A DNA stretch of 64,000 nucleotides from Pseudocercospora fijiensis CIRAD86. Taxonomy: Eukaryota; Ascomycota; Dothideomycetes; Mycosphaerellales; Mycosphaerellaceae. Below, in pieces: positions 11,865-23,583 of this stretch (the stretch's first letter is position 1; every line of letters starts with the position of its first letter). Below the pieces are notes generated by a model. It was not told the DNA's origin, did not search any database, and saw nothing but the letters and a program-made list of their open reading frames with translations. The position numbers and the translations under genes are program-made. Where the stretch lies: the NCBI RefSeq assembly GCF_000340215.1, contig NW_006921539.1, positions 3,373,624 to 3,437,623 of the forward strand. The letters run 5' to 3'.

Positions 11865-12794
11865 ATATTTAATGTATTAAGGTAGGACTATTCTTGTCTA
11901 AGCACTAAACCAACGCCTGTAATATCGTCGTTGTCCTATAGCAGCTCTAGATTGTACGCGCCTAGCGGCGAAGTAGTAGCGGTAGACTAGAGTGCGTGCC
12001 TTAATAGCTAGCTAGGCTAGGCGTACGATAATGGCTTAATAGCTAGCCGGGCTAGGCGTACGATGATAGCTTAATAGCTAATAGCTCCGTAGACTAGAGT
12101 GCGTGCCTAGCGGCGAAGTAGTAGCGGTAGACTAGAGTGCGTGCCTCGTCGGGAGTAGGTTGGAGTAGAGGTCTCTGCTATTAGCTTCGCTTTAGACTTG
12201 GTTCCTATATGAATTCAGAGCGCCTAATGCTAAAGGAGGCCTCCGGTAATTTCGATAACTGCTAGCAATTCTAGCCTTAGGCATAGCGTTGAAAGTGCGA
12301 TAATGTATAGCCGTTATTATTGCCTTACTATTGTAGCGTGAATGGCGCAATCCTATTAGTAGAGGCAAACCTTACCTGCGATACGCTAATATAGACCTAC
12401 GCTTCCTAGTTCAACTTCTTCTTCTTCTATATATACTAATATACTAATACCCCTAGCAATACACTAGCTGTCGGCGTATGTAATAGTATCGATACCTCTT
12501 TGTCGCATATAGGTAGCTCTATAGCGATCAACACTATTCCTTGCTAGTTCTACGGCTTGCTACCGATAGAGCCGCTTATCTAATAGTTAAGGTTCCTCGA
12601 TAGGTAGAGTTTGTTCAGTCCTTCTCTTAAGGTCTCCGATAGGCTTTGCTAAGCAAGACGTTGCGAGGCGACTCTCCTAGCGAGTAGGTATACTATAGCT
12701 TTAGCGGGCGTCGACTGCGTATTTAACCGAAAGAGCATAGTTATTGTTAGAACATCGTAGTGCAAACTGCAGAGGTCTTAGATAGATTAGCGGA

Positions 12795-13042
12795 GGTAAA
12801 AACTCTTTAGTAAGGTACACCTATAATGCGGCTAACGGTCTAACTCGGTAAAAACTCTTTAGTAAGGTATACCTTAAGTAGCGGCTCGATAGCGACTCTC
12901 CTACTAAGTAGGTTAATAGGTTCGTAGCATTGCTACAGGTCTGACTCGGTAAAAACTCTTTAGTAAGGTATACCTTGAGTAGCGGCTAGGCCTAACTCGG
13001 TAAAAACTCTTTAGTAAGGTATACCTTAAGTAGCGGCTATAG
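12795..13042 (+). repeat. four dispersed copies of a 30 bp motif
   Basis: The core ggtaaaaactctttagtaag occurs at about 12795, 12848, 12949 and 12999, each followed by gtayacct and mostly by an agtagcggct tail. Spacing is irregular. Confidence 0.8.
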
Positions 13043-13863
13043 GCTTCCTACGTTCGGATTCTTTATAGGATAATATACGCGTATCTGGTTGAGTCGGCGT
13101 AACGCCTTCGTTAGGACTGTTAGTTATAATGACCTTAGTCGTTACGTGAGGGCCTCTAGTATACTTATTAAGCCCGAAGGCGCTTAGTCTTGGTCTTTAC
13201 TACTACACGACTGCAGCACTACTATACGACTGTAGCCCTTTGCGTATTAAGACTGCTATTCGACTATAGTATACACCGAACCGAACCGATCGAAAGCGTA
13301 TTAAGACTGTTATCCGACTATAGTACGCCTCCTCTTCTAGCAAGCGTATCAACATTGCTATACGACTGTAACGCGCTCGACAACCTTTTTTTTTCGCGGT
13401 GTCTCTAACACTAAGGGCGCGGTTATACTCTATTGTTGTCTAGGTACTAATAAGTGTCGCTTTAGCGAATGAGCTATTATTGTTTCGCTTAATAAGTCCC
13501 TTCCTACATACCTCGCGTACTATAGTTAGTAATAGAATGCGTTGATTGTTACGCATTACGCGTAGCATATAGGCTATATATAATGCTAGTATGCTTCGGA
13601 GTATGTACTTCTATAGCCGCTTAGTGCCGCTAGTTGATTAGATCCCCGGACGCTACTATTCGTTTTCTCTACCTTATATAGTAACTAGTTATCGGAATGA
13701 TCGTTCTAGGGAGAGTCTAAGCAATAGAGGGCGTTGACGTAAGAGGGCTGTCGTAGCTTCTCGAAGGGTGCTTTTACGAGCGCTCGATGTATGTTATCGC
13801 CCTACGTATCTATCCTTGCCGTACATATTGTAGTGCTAATAGCTACGGTGTAATAAGTATAGT

Positions 13864-13965
13864 GCTAGTCTCGCTAGTCTCGCTAGTCTCGCTAGTCTCG
13901 CTAGTCTCGCTAGTCTCGCTAGTAACTTCTCGCTAGTAACTTCTCGCTAGTAACTTCTCGCTAGT
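13864..13965 (+). repeat. 9 bp then 14 bp tandem repeats
   Basis: Six units of ctagtctcg are followed by three units of taacttctcgctag. Both share the tctcgctag core. Confidence 0.85.
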
Positions 13966-14429
13966 ATTAGTGCCTAAGGCGGCCGTCGTTATCGTGTTAG
14001 ACACTTTTGTTAGCGCCATTTGCTAGAAACGCGCTGAATCGACGTATCTCGCTATATTAGTAATGCTATTGTAAAAGTCGTAAAGTCGGTATTGTAAATA
14101 CGCGGAAGGAAGCAGCTGTAACGTTTAATCCTACCAATTAAGCGCTCTGCTATACTAAATCCGGGGTCTTAGCGGGACTCGGCATCCTTGTCGCTTCCTC
14201 GAATTCACGCTTCTCGCCTAGCTCTTATATGCTATCGATACCTACGACTATCTATACCTACGACTATCTATACCTACAACCATCTATAAACCCTTATCGC
14301 AAAGAACACGATAGAAAAGCCTACTTAGCGAGCCTATAAGGACATAATAGAAGAACCTGCTTAGCGAGCTTATAAGGACATAATAGAAGGGTAGTAAGGA
14401 AGGACTTTATTAAATGCTAATTCTAGCGC

Positions 14430-15240
14430 CAATTCTAGCGCTAGCTCTCGTAGAAGCAGCTGAACTAGGTACTATACGCTAGCACTCGCAGAAGCAGCTT
14501 AACTAGCACTTGTAGAAGCAACTCAACTAGGCATCCTATATTATACGCCGGCTCTCGCAGAAGTAGCTTAACTAGCTCTCGTAGAAGCAGCTTAACTAGC
14601 ACTCGCAGAAGCAACTCAACTAGGCATCCTACATTACACGCCGGCTCTCGTAGGAGTAGCTTAACTAGGCATCCTATATTATACGCCGGCTCTCGTAGAA
14701 GCAGCTAAACTAGGCAGGGTTAGCGGCGATAGCTTAGTGCTAGGCCTACACTCGCAGAAGGACAAGGACTTAGCGAGCTTACAAGGACATAATAGAAGGG
14801 TGGCTATAACGGATCTTGTTAATGCTAACTCTACTGCCAACTCTACTGCCATTTCCAGCGCCATTTCTAGCGCTAATTCTAGCGCTAGCTCTCGTAGAAG
14901 CAACTCAACTAGGCCTGCTCTCGCAGAAGCAACTCAACTAGGCATTACACGCTAGCTCTACTATACGCTAGCTCTCGCAGAAGCAGCTAAACTAGGCATT
15001 ACACGCCAGCTCTCGTAGAAGCAGCTAAACTAGGCTAGCTCTCGCAGAAGCAGCTAAACTAGGCTAGCTCTCGCAGAAGCAGCTAAACTAGGCTAGCTCT
15101 CGCAGAAGTAGCTAAACTAGGCTAGCTCTCGCAGAAGCAGCTGAACTAGGCTAGCTCTCGTAGAAGCAGCTAAACTAGGCCTGCTCTCGTAGAAGCAGCT
15201 TAACTAGGCCTACACTCGTAGAAGCAACGCGATCGAGCGT
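14430..15240 (+). repeat. long array of about 29 bp units
   Basis: More than 15 degenerate units built on agaagcagctaaactagg with a ctctcg leader. Some units are extended by catcctatattatacgcc. Variation between units is mostly CA/TA and TG/TA. Confidence 0.8.
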
Positions 15241-15319
15241 AGTATTACGGCTCACTTTTCCGGGGATAGGACAAGGACTTAGCGAGCCTATAAGGATATA
15301 ATAGAAGGGTAGTAAGGAA

Positions 15320-15500
15320 GGACCTTATTAAATGCCAATTCTAGCGCCAATTCTAGTGCTATCTCTAGCGCTATCTCTAGCGCTAATTCTAGTGCCAATT
15401 CTAGTACTAATTCTAGTGCTATTTCTAGTGCCATTTCACCGCCAATTGCAGCGCTATCTCTAGTGCTAGTGCTAATTCTAGCGCTAATTCTAATGCTAGC
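15320..15500 (+). repeat. 12 bp tandem repeat
   Basis: Units of the type attctagcgcca or atctctagcgct repeated about 14 times. In the minus strand this reads as alternating Ala-Leu-Glu, extending the tail of the helicase frame. Confidence 0.75.
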
Positions 15501-18500
15501 GCCAATCTCTACCACCTACTCGGCAGATACTAGGACAGGATATCGTCGTTAACTCTACTACTACGGCTACTCGCTGCACTCAAGCTCCTCGCACGCGCGC
15601 CCTCGCTATATAGACCCTTAGCAGCCTAAGTAATGCGAATATTGCGACTACTACGACGACTAATATAAGCTTGTATTAACTGCTTAGTTGCTTCTTCTAC
15701 GGTAATATCGTACTCCTCGTCGACGGCCGGATTAGCAGAAGCAGAAGCAGAAGCAGAAGCAGATTAGGCTTGGCTAGGGTCTAGTTAAGCACTACGACGA
15801 CGACGCTTCCTAGCGGGTAGTGCGTTACTATTAGAAGGACTAGTAGCATCGTTGCTATTAGATAGAGGGTTAGATAGTGCCGCGGTAGCAGTCGTCTGCT
15901 AAGCCTACTAAGCCTGCTAAGCCTGCTAAGCAAGACTATTCTATATACTAGACTAGCGGATAGTGTTCGCAAAGGCAGAGCGTCTTAGGGACTGGTTTAG
16001 GTCGCGTAGGTCTGCCTCTATTTCCTCTCGGGTCCTAGGTGCTACTAGCCGTAGTTCGGACGAGCTACCTTTACCTCCTATAGTCTAGTTATAATGCTCT
16101 ATAATAGCAGCCGCTATATCTTCCTTAGCCTTCTTTGCAGCCTCCTCTTTCGCCTTCTATTCGGATTTATATGCTTCCTAATCAGCATATACCTGCTTAG
16201 TAATGCTAATAATAATAGCTAGCAATTCTTCGAGGTTATCCTTGTATTACTAATCATTTAGTTCTAGTGCGACCTGTAATAGCCTATCTGTGCTAAGATT
16301 CAGATCCTCCTAGGCATCGTATAACCGAGCAAGTAGGAAGACCTCCGATATAGACTACATTAGTCTGTCCTTTATATATATACTAGCTAGTATGCGGAAC
16401 AAGCGGTTCTTACGCGGGTATAGGGTATCGACCTTCTCCGAGCACTACTTCTTAATATGTTTGAGTGTATAGCTAGGTCTTGTATCTTTACCTAGTAGAT
16501 TGACCGGCTTAATACGCTTTATCGGTAGCTCGGGTAGCTTAGCTATTAGGTTAGTATTATAGATGTTGCAACAGTCCTTTAGATCTAGCTAGCCTAGCGG
16601 ATATAGAAACTAAGTTAAATGCTCTCTATAGTGCTCGTTTATTACTACGCGAAAGTAGCGACTAGGGATCTTAAGGTAATCGTTTAGCGCCCCTAGGAAG
16701 ATCTTTGGAATCTTCTTTCGGCTCTCTAACTCAGACGTATTCTAAGTACCCTCCTTAGATTTGCCTTTGCGACGGGGCGTATTATCTCTAGTATCTGTCT
16801 TAGTGTCGCTATATACATTATCCTAATCGCTCGCGCCGCCGATATCCTCGCTAGGAAGCTCTTATCGCAGTCTACTAGGTCCGGTAGCGCGTGCACGACT
16901 ACGACTACGACTACGACCTCTGCCTCTGCTACGACTACGACTACGACCGCTGCCCTGCGACTGCGACTGCGACTATATCTGTATCTGTGTCTGTATCTAT
17001 GCTAGTAGAAGAATAGAAAGCATACTAGCGCCTTCTAGCATTCGCTTAATATGATCTCCGGCATAGTATAGTACAAAGAAGAACGCCCGAGGCCGATAGA
17101 AGTATAGTGCATCGAAGAAGCCCTCTAAGTTTAGGAGGGCTAATCGCCGCGTAATGCGGCTAAGTCGCTACTAAAGGTCTCCGGCATTCCGAGTTATATT
17201 AAACTTCCACTAGTATATATCTGCAATGTCTAGCACATCTAAACTAATGCTAGCGGCGGTAGTTGCTACTATATAGCGAATATTAGAGTCTAGCTTACAA
17301 TACTTATCGTACCGATTATCCTAGTCTAGCTTTAGTACCTTTGTAGTATAGAAGGAGATAGTGCGGTAGACATTAATACTAGGACCTACGCCGTACTAAT
17401 ATCTCTTAGTAGGGTCCGGATTGTCCTTAGTCAAATACAGTAACTAGCTACGGGCGATGTCGACGAAGTTAGCGATATACTTATAGCCGTCGATAAATAC
17501 TAAGGACTTGCGTATGTTCTATAGTATTGCTAATCCCTTCGTAATCTCCTTCTCCTTAGGAATTGGCGGATACGATACGGCATTGTCGATTACTATATAC
17601 AATATATCGTAGTCGGTTAGATGCTCTCTCGGAATAAACTTAATAATATAGGTAATCTCTAGGCGATTAATGCTACTGCGGATAATCTTAGTCTTATATA
17701 GGTTAGGTCCTTCCTTGCGTATACCGGTATACTTAATCGCATACTTAGTATACTCTTTATCTATAGTAGCCGAGGTTAATAGTATGCTAGTGTCGGTGCG
17801 TAGGTGATCGCGCATTTAACTAACCTACGAGTATTCGTCGCGGAAGCTAGAAGGCTCGCCCTAGTTATAGATTAGGTATACCTCGTCAATTATAACAAGA
17901 CCGACCTTCTCTCGTATATACGCGTCGTTAAGCAACGAGAGGAACTGCGGTGATGCTGCCTGTTCTAGGCTAAGCAGAATATACTAGATCTTGCTATCGA
18001 GGATATTCTTGAATATGCCTAGATCGATCTTCTTAGTTTCGGTAGAGATATGGACTAAATATATAAGGCCATTTGTGTTGCTAGCTATACGCTCGATCGC
18101 TGCTGCTTGTTCGGTACCTAAGCGATTCAGTAGTACGACTTAGATAGTAATTATACCGGTTAGTATTGTAAAGCCCTAGAATGGTAGACTCTTTCCCTCG
18201 CCTATACGAGCAATAAATAGGACATTATTCTAGCTATAGATAAGTGCATATATTACTATCTTCTATAACGGTATAGGGATATATGCCGAACTAGGATGTT
18301 TGAAATCGAGGAGTTTAGTTAAGCCCTTCTCGATGATTTCCGCCTAGTACTAAACAGTCTCCTTAAATTAGCCTACTTGCTATACCAACTCCTAAATACG
18401 CGCGAGGGATGTCTCTAGATCTATAATCTTCTCGATACGCCGCTTAAAGTGCCGCGCCTATTCCGACTTTAGTTAAGGCAGCTTCATCGGAGGGATACCG

Positions 18501-19147
18501 AAGTCTAGACGTACGCGTATAATAGCGGAGCGACCTAGCAGTAGTACTTGATATAGTTCTTAACGCTCGAGTTGCTGCTTCTTCTAGCGCGCGGCCTTCT
18601 CGGCTAGGCGCTGTTTGCGGCGGACTTTATCGCTAGCTATGCTAAATACTAGATACTAGATGCTAGATGCTAGATAGACCTCGAGTCGAACTTCTCGATT
18701 AGCGGCGATTCGCTTTAGCGGCCTCGGTGTCGTTAATCGGATGCGGATCGGGTGTTTGATCGTATAGGATATAGCTTAGATAGCTTTCTCCGGCGGCGGT
18801 AAGGTCTAAATTGGACTATCGATTTAGCGCACTTTAATAGGCGGCGGAGCTTGCGGAACACTTAAAGTTTGCTACTACGTATTAGGTTTGTCGAGATTAG
18901 GCTATAGGTTGAAGTTCTAGATATTAGAGGCTAAAGGGTTGGTTTGCCCTACTAAGTCGAGGCGAGTGTGCGACTGAATTACATAGTAGATGGATACGCG
19001 GAGGTTGTAGAGGGCACTAGAAAGGTGGACCCCCTGCACTTCGTTAACGTAGAAGGGCGTCGTTTGTTTGCTCGTAAAGCATATAGGGGTAGGCAAACGA
19101 GTTAGTCGAGAGCAGCAATTTACGTTTATCGATAATAACTTTAGCAT
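15490..19147 (-). pseudogene. RecQ-like superfamily II helicase, RIP-broken
   Basis: A minus-strand frame of about 1,200 codons, interrupted only by TAG and TAA. Landmarks from the N-terminus: a Walker A region ARIGEGKSLPFQGF (about 18215-18175); motif Ib-like VVLLNRLGTEQAAAIER; a DEAH-type box VIIDEVYLIYN followed by GEPSSFRDEYS (about 17905-17850); and motif III LLTSATIDKEY (about 17790-17755). A C-lobe follows with SLVFIDGYKYIANF, KYCKLDSNIRYIVATTAAS and a Q/R-T-G-R-like QRLSRITRR. A serine/arginine/glutamine low-complexity stretch (about 16880-16990) and a long charged tail come after. The DExH box followed by WG and FR is typical of RecQ. A helicase next to a DUF6589 transposase in one TIR element matches AcademH. 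The start at 19147 is the first ATG in frame and may not be the real one. Confidence 0.72.
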
Positions 19148-19410
19148 TTCTAAAGCGACTAGCTTATTAAAATAGCGGATGTTCTTAATCGCTAAATTAT
19201 CTAGGTCCCGTCTCTATGAAGTACTATACTGCGACTAATAGTTGTTAAGCTATACAGCCTATTCGACATAAAATATAGTAGTAGTAACGCAACCTGCACC
19301 CGCCGAGAACGGTTTAGCTTTAGGCGCTTCGCTAGAATGAGATCTCGAATGGCGCTAAACCTAATCAAGAATAGTCTCAAAGCGGAAGTCATATGCATAT
19401 AACGAATTCT

Positions 19411-19716
19411 ACGTATACACGTCGCATACACGAGATTTTTAGATATTCTAATTCGCAATTAGCAGGGCTACAACCTCCTCGTATTAGATTTGCTAGTTGT
19501 CGTTAGTGTAGCGAGATCGTATTTTAATAGCGGAATCTACGATGAAAATCAGCGGTTTGGCTTTAGGCCTTTAGGTAAAGGATTAGGTAGAGTGGTGTAT
19601 AATTGGTTGTTCGGAAAGACGGAAGCTAGCCCTAATTTAAATCTATTACGTGCAATCTGACCAATTCACCACCGCGCAACGTAATCCTTAATGTACAAAG
19701 GCCTGAACGGAGGTAG
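19411..19716 (-). repeat. right terminal inverted repeat, 306 bp
   Basis: Reverse complement of 7677-7982, equal in length. It has lost more CA and TG than the left copy in its outer half. Confidence 0.9.
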
Positions 19717-19759
19717 CTAGATAGGCCGTCTACCTCGCTAGGTTTGATTTTAATATATT

Positions 19760-21713
19760 ATATCGGCTAGGCGTAAGTAACCCTACTAATAGCCTATCGA
19801 GGCGACCTAATTACGATAGCGGGACTTAGCAATCTATTAACTTATTGTTTCTAACCCTATAGTATAAGATTGCTATAGCCTATGTTATTAATAAGCACGC
19901 GTAGGATAAGCAGCTTACCGGACTCCGCGACGGCTTAAAGCATATTAATACTCTTACTATATTAATAGTGCGTATTAAGGCAAGAGCTAAGAATACAGAC
20001 AGGAGAAGTTATAATAACTCCCTAGTCGATATCGCTATATATAGTAATAGCGATTAAAGTACTAATATAGTTAATCCGGCTGCTAGTACTATTAGATATA
20101 TATAATACGTACCTCGTTTAATAGCGAGGGTGCTATTAAATAACCTTATAAATAGGGATAGTTAATCGTTTATAGATGAGCTGTTACGGGCTTAGCAGAG
20201 GGACGCCTTTGCTACTAAACGTATAGACAAGCTTATAAGTAGGCGAAAGACTCGATCTAGTAAGAGTAATTAGTCGATCGACGACAAAGGTTACTTAAGG
20301 TTTAAGGGCAGATACTATATCCCCGCTAAACAATCGATTAGATAAGAACTTCTTAAGCGACACTATAATAGTAAGCTTGCCGGTTACTATAGTATAGAGA
20401 GGTCGCACGAGCTACTATCGCGTATATACTACTAGCTAAATAGTAAGCGGGATATAAAGGACTATGTAAATACGTATACCGTATGTCAACGTGTTAAGGC
20501 ACTAAAGCATTAGCCTTTTAGCGAGTTGTCCTTATTGCTAATCCCTTATAAGCCATTTGTAGAGCTTATAATAGATTTTATTATAGGTCTTCCCCCTACT
20601 AAGCGAAGAGGAAGTAAAGACATCTTTAACGCTATCCTAGTCGTTATAGACTAGTTTACTAAGGGCGCTCGATATATCCCGGCGCGGAAAGATTAGACTG
20701 CTATTAATACAGCAGAAGCGCTGTAGAACAATATCTTCTGTACCTATTAGGGGACCTCTAAAGGGATAGTCTCTAACCGAGGCTCGACATTTATATCTTA
20801 TTATTAGAGTAAGATTTGCCTATAGCTAAGACTTAAGCATCGCCTGTCTATAGCATTCTATCTACAAACAGATAGTTAGACCGAAAGGCAGAATGCTACG
20901 CTATAGCAGTACCTGCGTAGCTACATTAATAAGAACCCTAATAACTAGGTCAATCTCCTATAACTAGCCGAATTCGTATATAATAATAGTGTCTACTTAT
21001 CTACTAAGGTGTTACCTTATTTCGCTATAATAGGAAGCAACCCTGCGCTGCTATAAGACCCCCTATTGCTCGAGGCCGAGCGCAAGGAAAGGGAAGCGTA
21101 TCAAGTACTAACACCTAAGACACTAGCGGCTATTAAGAGGGTTCAAAAGATGCGAGAGATTTACGCTAAGATAGCTAACAAACTAGCGAAGGCCTAGGCC
21201 TATTAGAAGGCCTATTACGACAAACACTACATACCGATAACCTTTAAGCAAGGCGATATAGTTATACTAAGCACTAAGAACCTCCGCATCCGTAAGCACC
21301 TATCCCCTAATAGCAAAACAAGGCCTAAGCTCGCACTAAGATATATTAGTCTATTCCGCATTCGAGAAGTTAAGGGCTCCTCCGTATAGGCCTATTAGTT
21401 ATAGCTTCCTCCTTATTATACTATCTATAATACCTTCTATGTATCCCTCCTTAAGCTATATTACCTACGCGAGGGGGATAAAGCCCCTACTAAATACGAA
21501 GACATACTAGCGGATAGTAAAGAGCTATAGTCTATAGAACGTATTCTAGATTATCGGACTAGGCGAGGCAAGAAGGAGTACCTCCTAAGATAGTAAGGCT
21601 ATTTACTTAAATAGGACTCGTAGGAGGCCGAAGACTCGTTTAAAGATATAACCGAGTTGTTAGATAAGTATTAGACTAGTATAAAGAATAAGAAGAAGGC
21701 TAAGGGCCTATAA
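19760..21713 (+). pseudogene. element A pol 3' part: RNase H end, integrase, chromodomain
   Basis: Starts with NPTNSLSRRPNYD, the usual C-terminal signature of gypsy RNase H. The zinc-binding segment HYNSKLAGYYSIERSHELL and a later VCQRVKALKH follow, then the integrase core (FTKGARYIPAR, SNRGSTFIS, LRLKHRLSIAFYLQTDSQTE). A C-terminal chromodomain reads IERILDYRTRRGKKEYLLR, then GYLLK, DSWEAED-like and a TELLDKYW-like end. Gln and Trp positions are TAG or TAA. The frame ends at TAA 21711-21713, which overlaps an ATG (TAATG). Confidence 0.8.
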
Positions 21714-22930
21714 TGTCGCCTAGGAATAATACTACCCCCGGGGTACTATTAGCTAACTAATTAGAGGCCGGCAAACTAGGATAATAAGACTACACTAGGC
21801 GCGCTACGACGCGTTAATTAATTAATCGTATACTCTTTTAAGGACTCTACCTCTTTACTAACGCGCCCTATAGGTCCCCCTTTTATTCCTTTATTCTATC
21901 GGGGCCTCGAGGCCTAGGTAATCGGCGAGGACGGCGCGGCTAGCGCGGCTATATTAGTAACAGTGTTACGGAGTATATTATTAGTTAAAGAAGAAGATTA
22001 GAAGCGAGGTGAAGTTAGCGCTAAGACGACTAGCGCCGCTATTATTAACATTACTTGCTATTATTACTATATCTACTAAGACAACCTTACCTATACTACG
22101 AGCCTAAGGTACCTTTAATTAAAACTTTAAGCCGCCTAAAAGATTGAGCCTATTAAGGGTTTAATCAAAACTTTAACTAAGTTAAAAGATTGAGCGACTA
22201 ATAGACTAACTAAGGGCAAAAACTATAGAGCTAAGCTAGCCGGGGTCGATCTTACGGACAATAGGTTACTCCTTAATCTTTCCGACCCTTTAAGCGAGGC
22301 GAACCTTAACTATTACACTTATAATAGCCTTTACCTATAGAAACTAGAAGGACTGAGTTTTTTAAAAAGATATAATTAGTTAACACTTAAAGGCTACTAA
22401 ATCTAACTAATTTAGGCTAGTAAAACTACGATAGTAAATAATAACCCTCGGAAGCGGACAAACCCTCGGGAGCGGACATTGCTAAGTCTTTTAAGAGTAG
22501 ACGCAAAGAACTTAGTACGACATTACTTAGAGCGGAGGCAGGGCTGTAATACCTCGTACGTCTACCTATTATAGTAGGGAAGACGCGCTCGTATTATAAT
22601 TGGTCGAAGGCCCTTAATTCTTATAGATATATATTACTTTATAGTTTATTGTATATAGGGATAGCGTAGTTGGAAGTTAGACATTGTATTAGAAGGTAAG
22701 GATTGACATAGTTATATAATTAGGTAGTTAAGTGTTTAATTTAGCGCGGACTAAGCAGCTTATTAGACCTGCTAAGTTAGCAGTAATAGAGGTTAAGACT
22801 AGGACAAAGACCGGCTATAAGGGCGCGGCCTTTAGAAGGGAAGCGTGTATTAGGGCTAAAGAGGCTATACGTAATTAGTATGTAACTAGGCCGAGTAAAG
22901 CTAGGGTCTTAATGCCTTAGGCAGGGCTTA
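21714..22930 (+). other. 3' region of element A, no recognised gene
   Basis: Starts with the ATG of a TAATG overlap and carries at 21727-21750 the same GC-rich near-palindrome seen in element D. At 22442-22480 a 17 bp motif (accctcggaagcggaca) is tandemly doubled. No LTR was identified. Confidence 0.4.
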
Positions 22931-23168
22931 GCGCTTAGCGTTAGGCTAACTCTCCTACCTTCCTCCCTCTTCTCCTAGATCCTTATCGAATACTACCTAT
23001 ACCTACTACTACCCTATCTACCTGCTAACATACCTATCTTATATCGAGTCGAGGCTCTTCTTTAGTCTGCCGGTCTAGTAATTCCTTAGGTTAAGCTAGA
23101 CCTTATCTCCGATACGATATACCGGCGCTAGAGTTCTAGTCTTATTCGCGCTATCCTCCCGTTTCTAT
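22930..23168 (-). pseudogene. element C pol C-terminal fragment (left of the element B insertion)
   Basis: Minus-strand translation gives PVYRIGDKVQLNLRNYQTGR followed by LKKSLDSI, the classical integrase C-terminal segment of gypsy elements. It continues the minus-strand integrase that breaks off at 30077 on the other side of element B. The true 3' end of element C was not found. Confidence 0.65.
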
Positions 23169-23173
23169 ACGGC
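23169..23173. repeat. target-site duplication ACGGC, left copy
   Basis: Five bases acggc directly before the left LTR of element B. The same five bases follow the right LTR at 30072-30076. Confidence 0.85.
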
Positions 23174-23519
23174 TATTACGGTTACTCGCGACAGATCGTT
23201 AAGTAACTTCTTATTACGTATAAGCCGAGGCTTCTTTAGAGAGGCTAATATAAGCGGGAGGCAGAGACAGAATAATTAGTATAAAGGTAATTCTAATTAG
23301 TAAGTAGGTAATATAAGTTAAACGCCTCGAGCTATAAGGGCATTCCGGCGTTCCTAAATACAAAGGAGATATCTTATCTATAGTCGTAAGCGACGTAAGC
23401 GACGCTATCGCTCTCGACCGCTCCTATCGCTCCTAGTAAGATAGAGCGATAGCTTAGCCTACTAGTCTTAGCGTCGCTCTAAGATTATATAAGGACTCTA
23501 ACTAATTAGATCCGTAATA
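23174..23519 (-). repeat. element B 3' LTR
   Basis: 346 bp, nearly identical to 29726-30071. Differences are of CA/TA and TG/TA type. Confidence 0.9.
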
Positions 23520-23583
23520 CTATCCCCCTCCTTAAGCGGAATAGTCCCTTATTCCGGAACTTTCTAATTCTAACTTCTTTATT

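Larger units (their letters stand above)
11809..15489. other. repeat-rich spacer between the two transposon genes
   Basis: No protein family is seen. The stretch holds several distinct tandem arrays (listed separately) and many CTAG palindromes. Short open frames such as 14737-14955 (plus) and 14679-14903 (minus) are simple translations of the repeats and not genes. The 3' tail of the helicase frame runs into the 12 bp array at about 15490. Confidence 0.6.
7677..19716. mobile_element. RIP-mutated 12 kb TIR transposon with transposase and RecQ-like helicase (AcademH-like)
   Basis: The two ends are 306 bp inverted repeats. The left begins ctacctccgttcaggccttt; the right end reads the reverse complement. 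Inside are a plus-strand transposase frame (about 8461-11808) and a minus-strand helicase frame (about 15490-19147), converging on a block of tandem repeats. The transposase aligns by eye with the fungal DUF6589 layout used by Academ transposases, and the partner helicase fits the described AcademH lineage. I found no convincing target-site duplication. The right flank is a retroelement fragment while the left flank is host DNA. All coding frames are broken by TAG and TAA at RIP-type sites, so the copy is dead. Confidence 0.72.
19717..22930 (+). mobile_element. element A: 5'-truncated Ty3/gypsy chromovirus fragment
   Basis: Begins inside the RNase H region at the border of the DNA transposon and continues through integrase and chromodomain to a 3' region of about 1.2 kb. 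Gag, protease and reverse transcriptase are missing. No LTR pair could be found, so the right border, where minus-strand element C sequence begins, is approximate. Confidence 0.65.

Noticed and set aside
14430..15240. CRISPR-like array
   Set aside because: Units are contiguous and degenerate without unique spacers, and the genome is fungal. It is a tandem repeat in a transposon.
14679..15515. Ala-Leu-Glu and Ser-Asn rich open frames
   Set aside because: They are translations of the tandem repeats on both strands.
7673..19720. 3 bp target duplication CCA/CTA around the helicase transposon
   Set aside because: It needs one assumed RIP change, and the two flanks are unrelated sequence, so three bases prove nothing.
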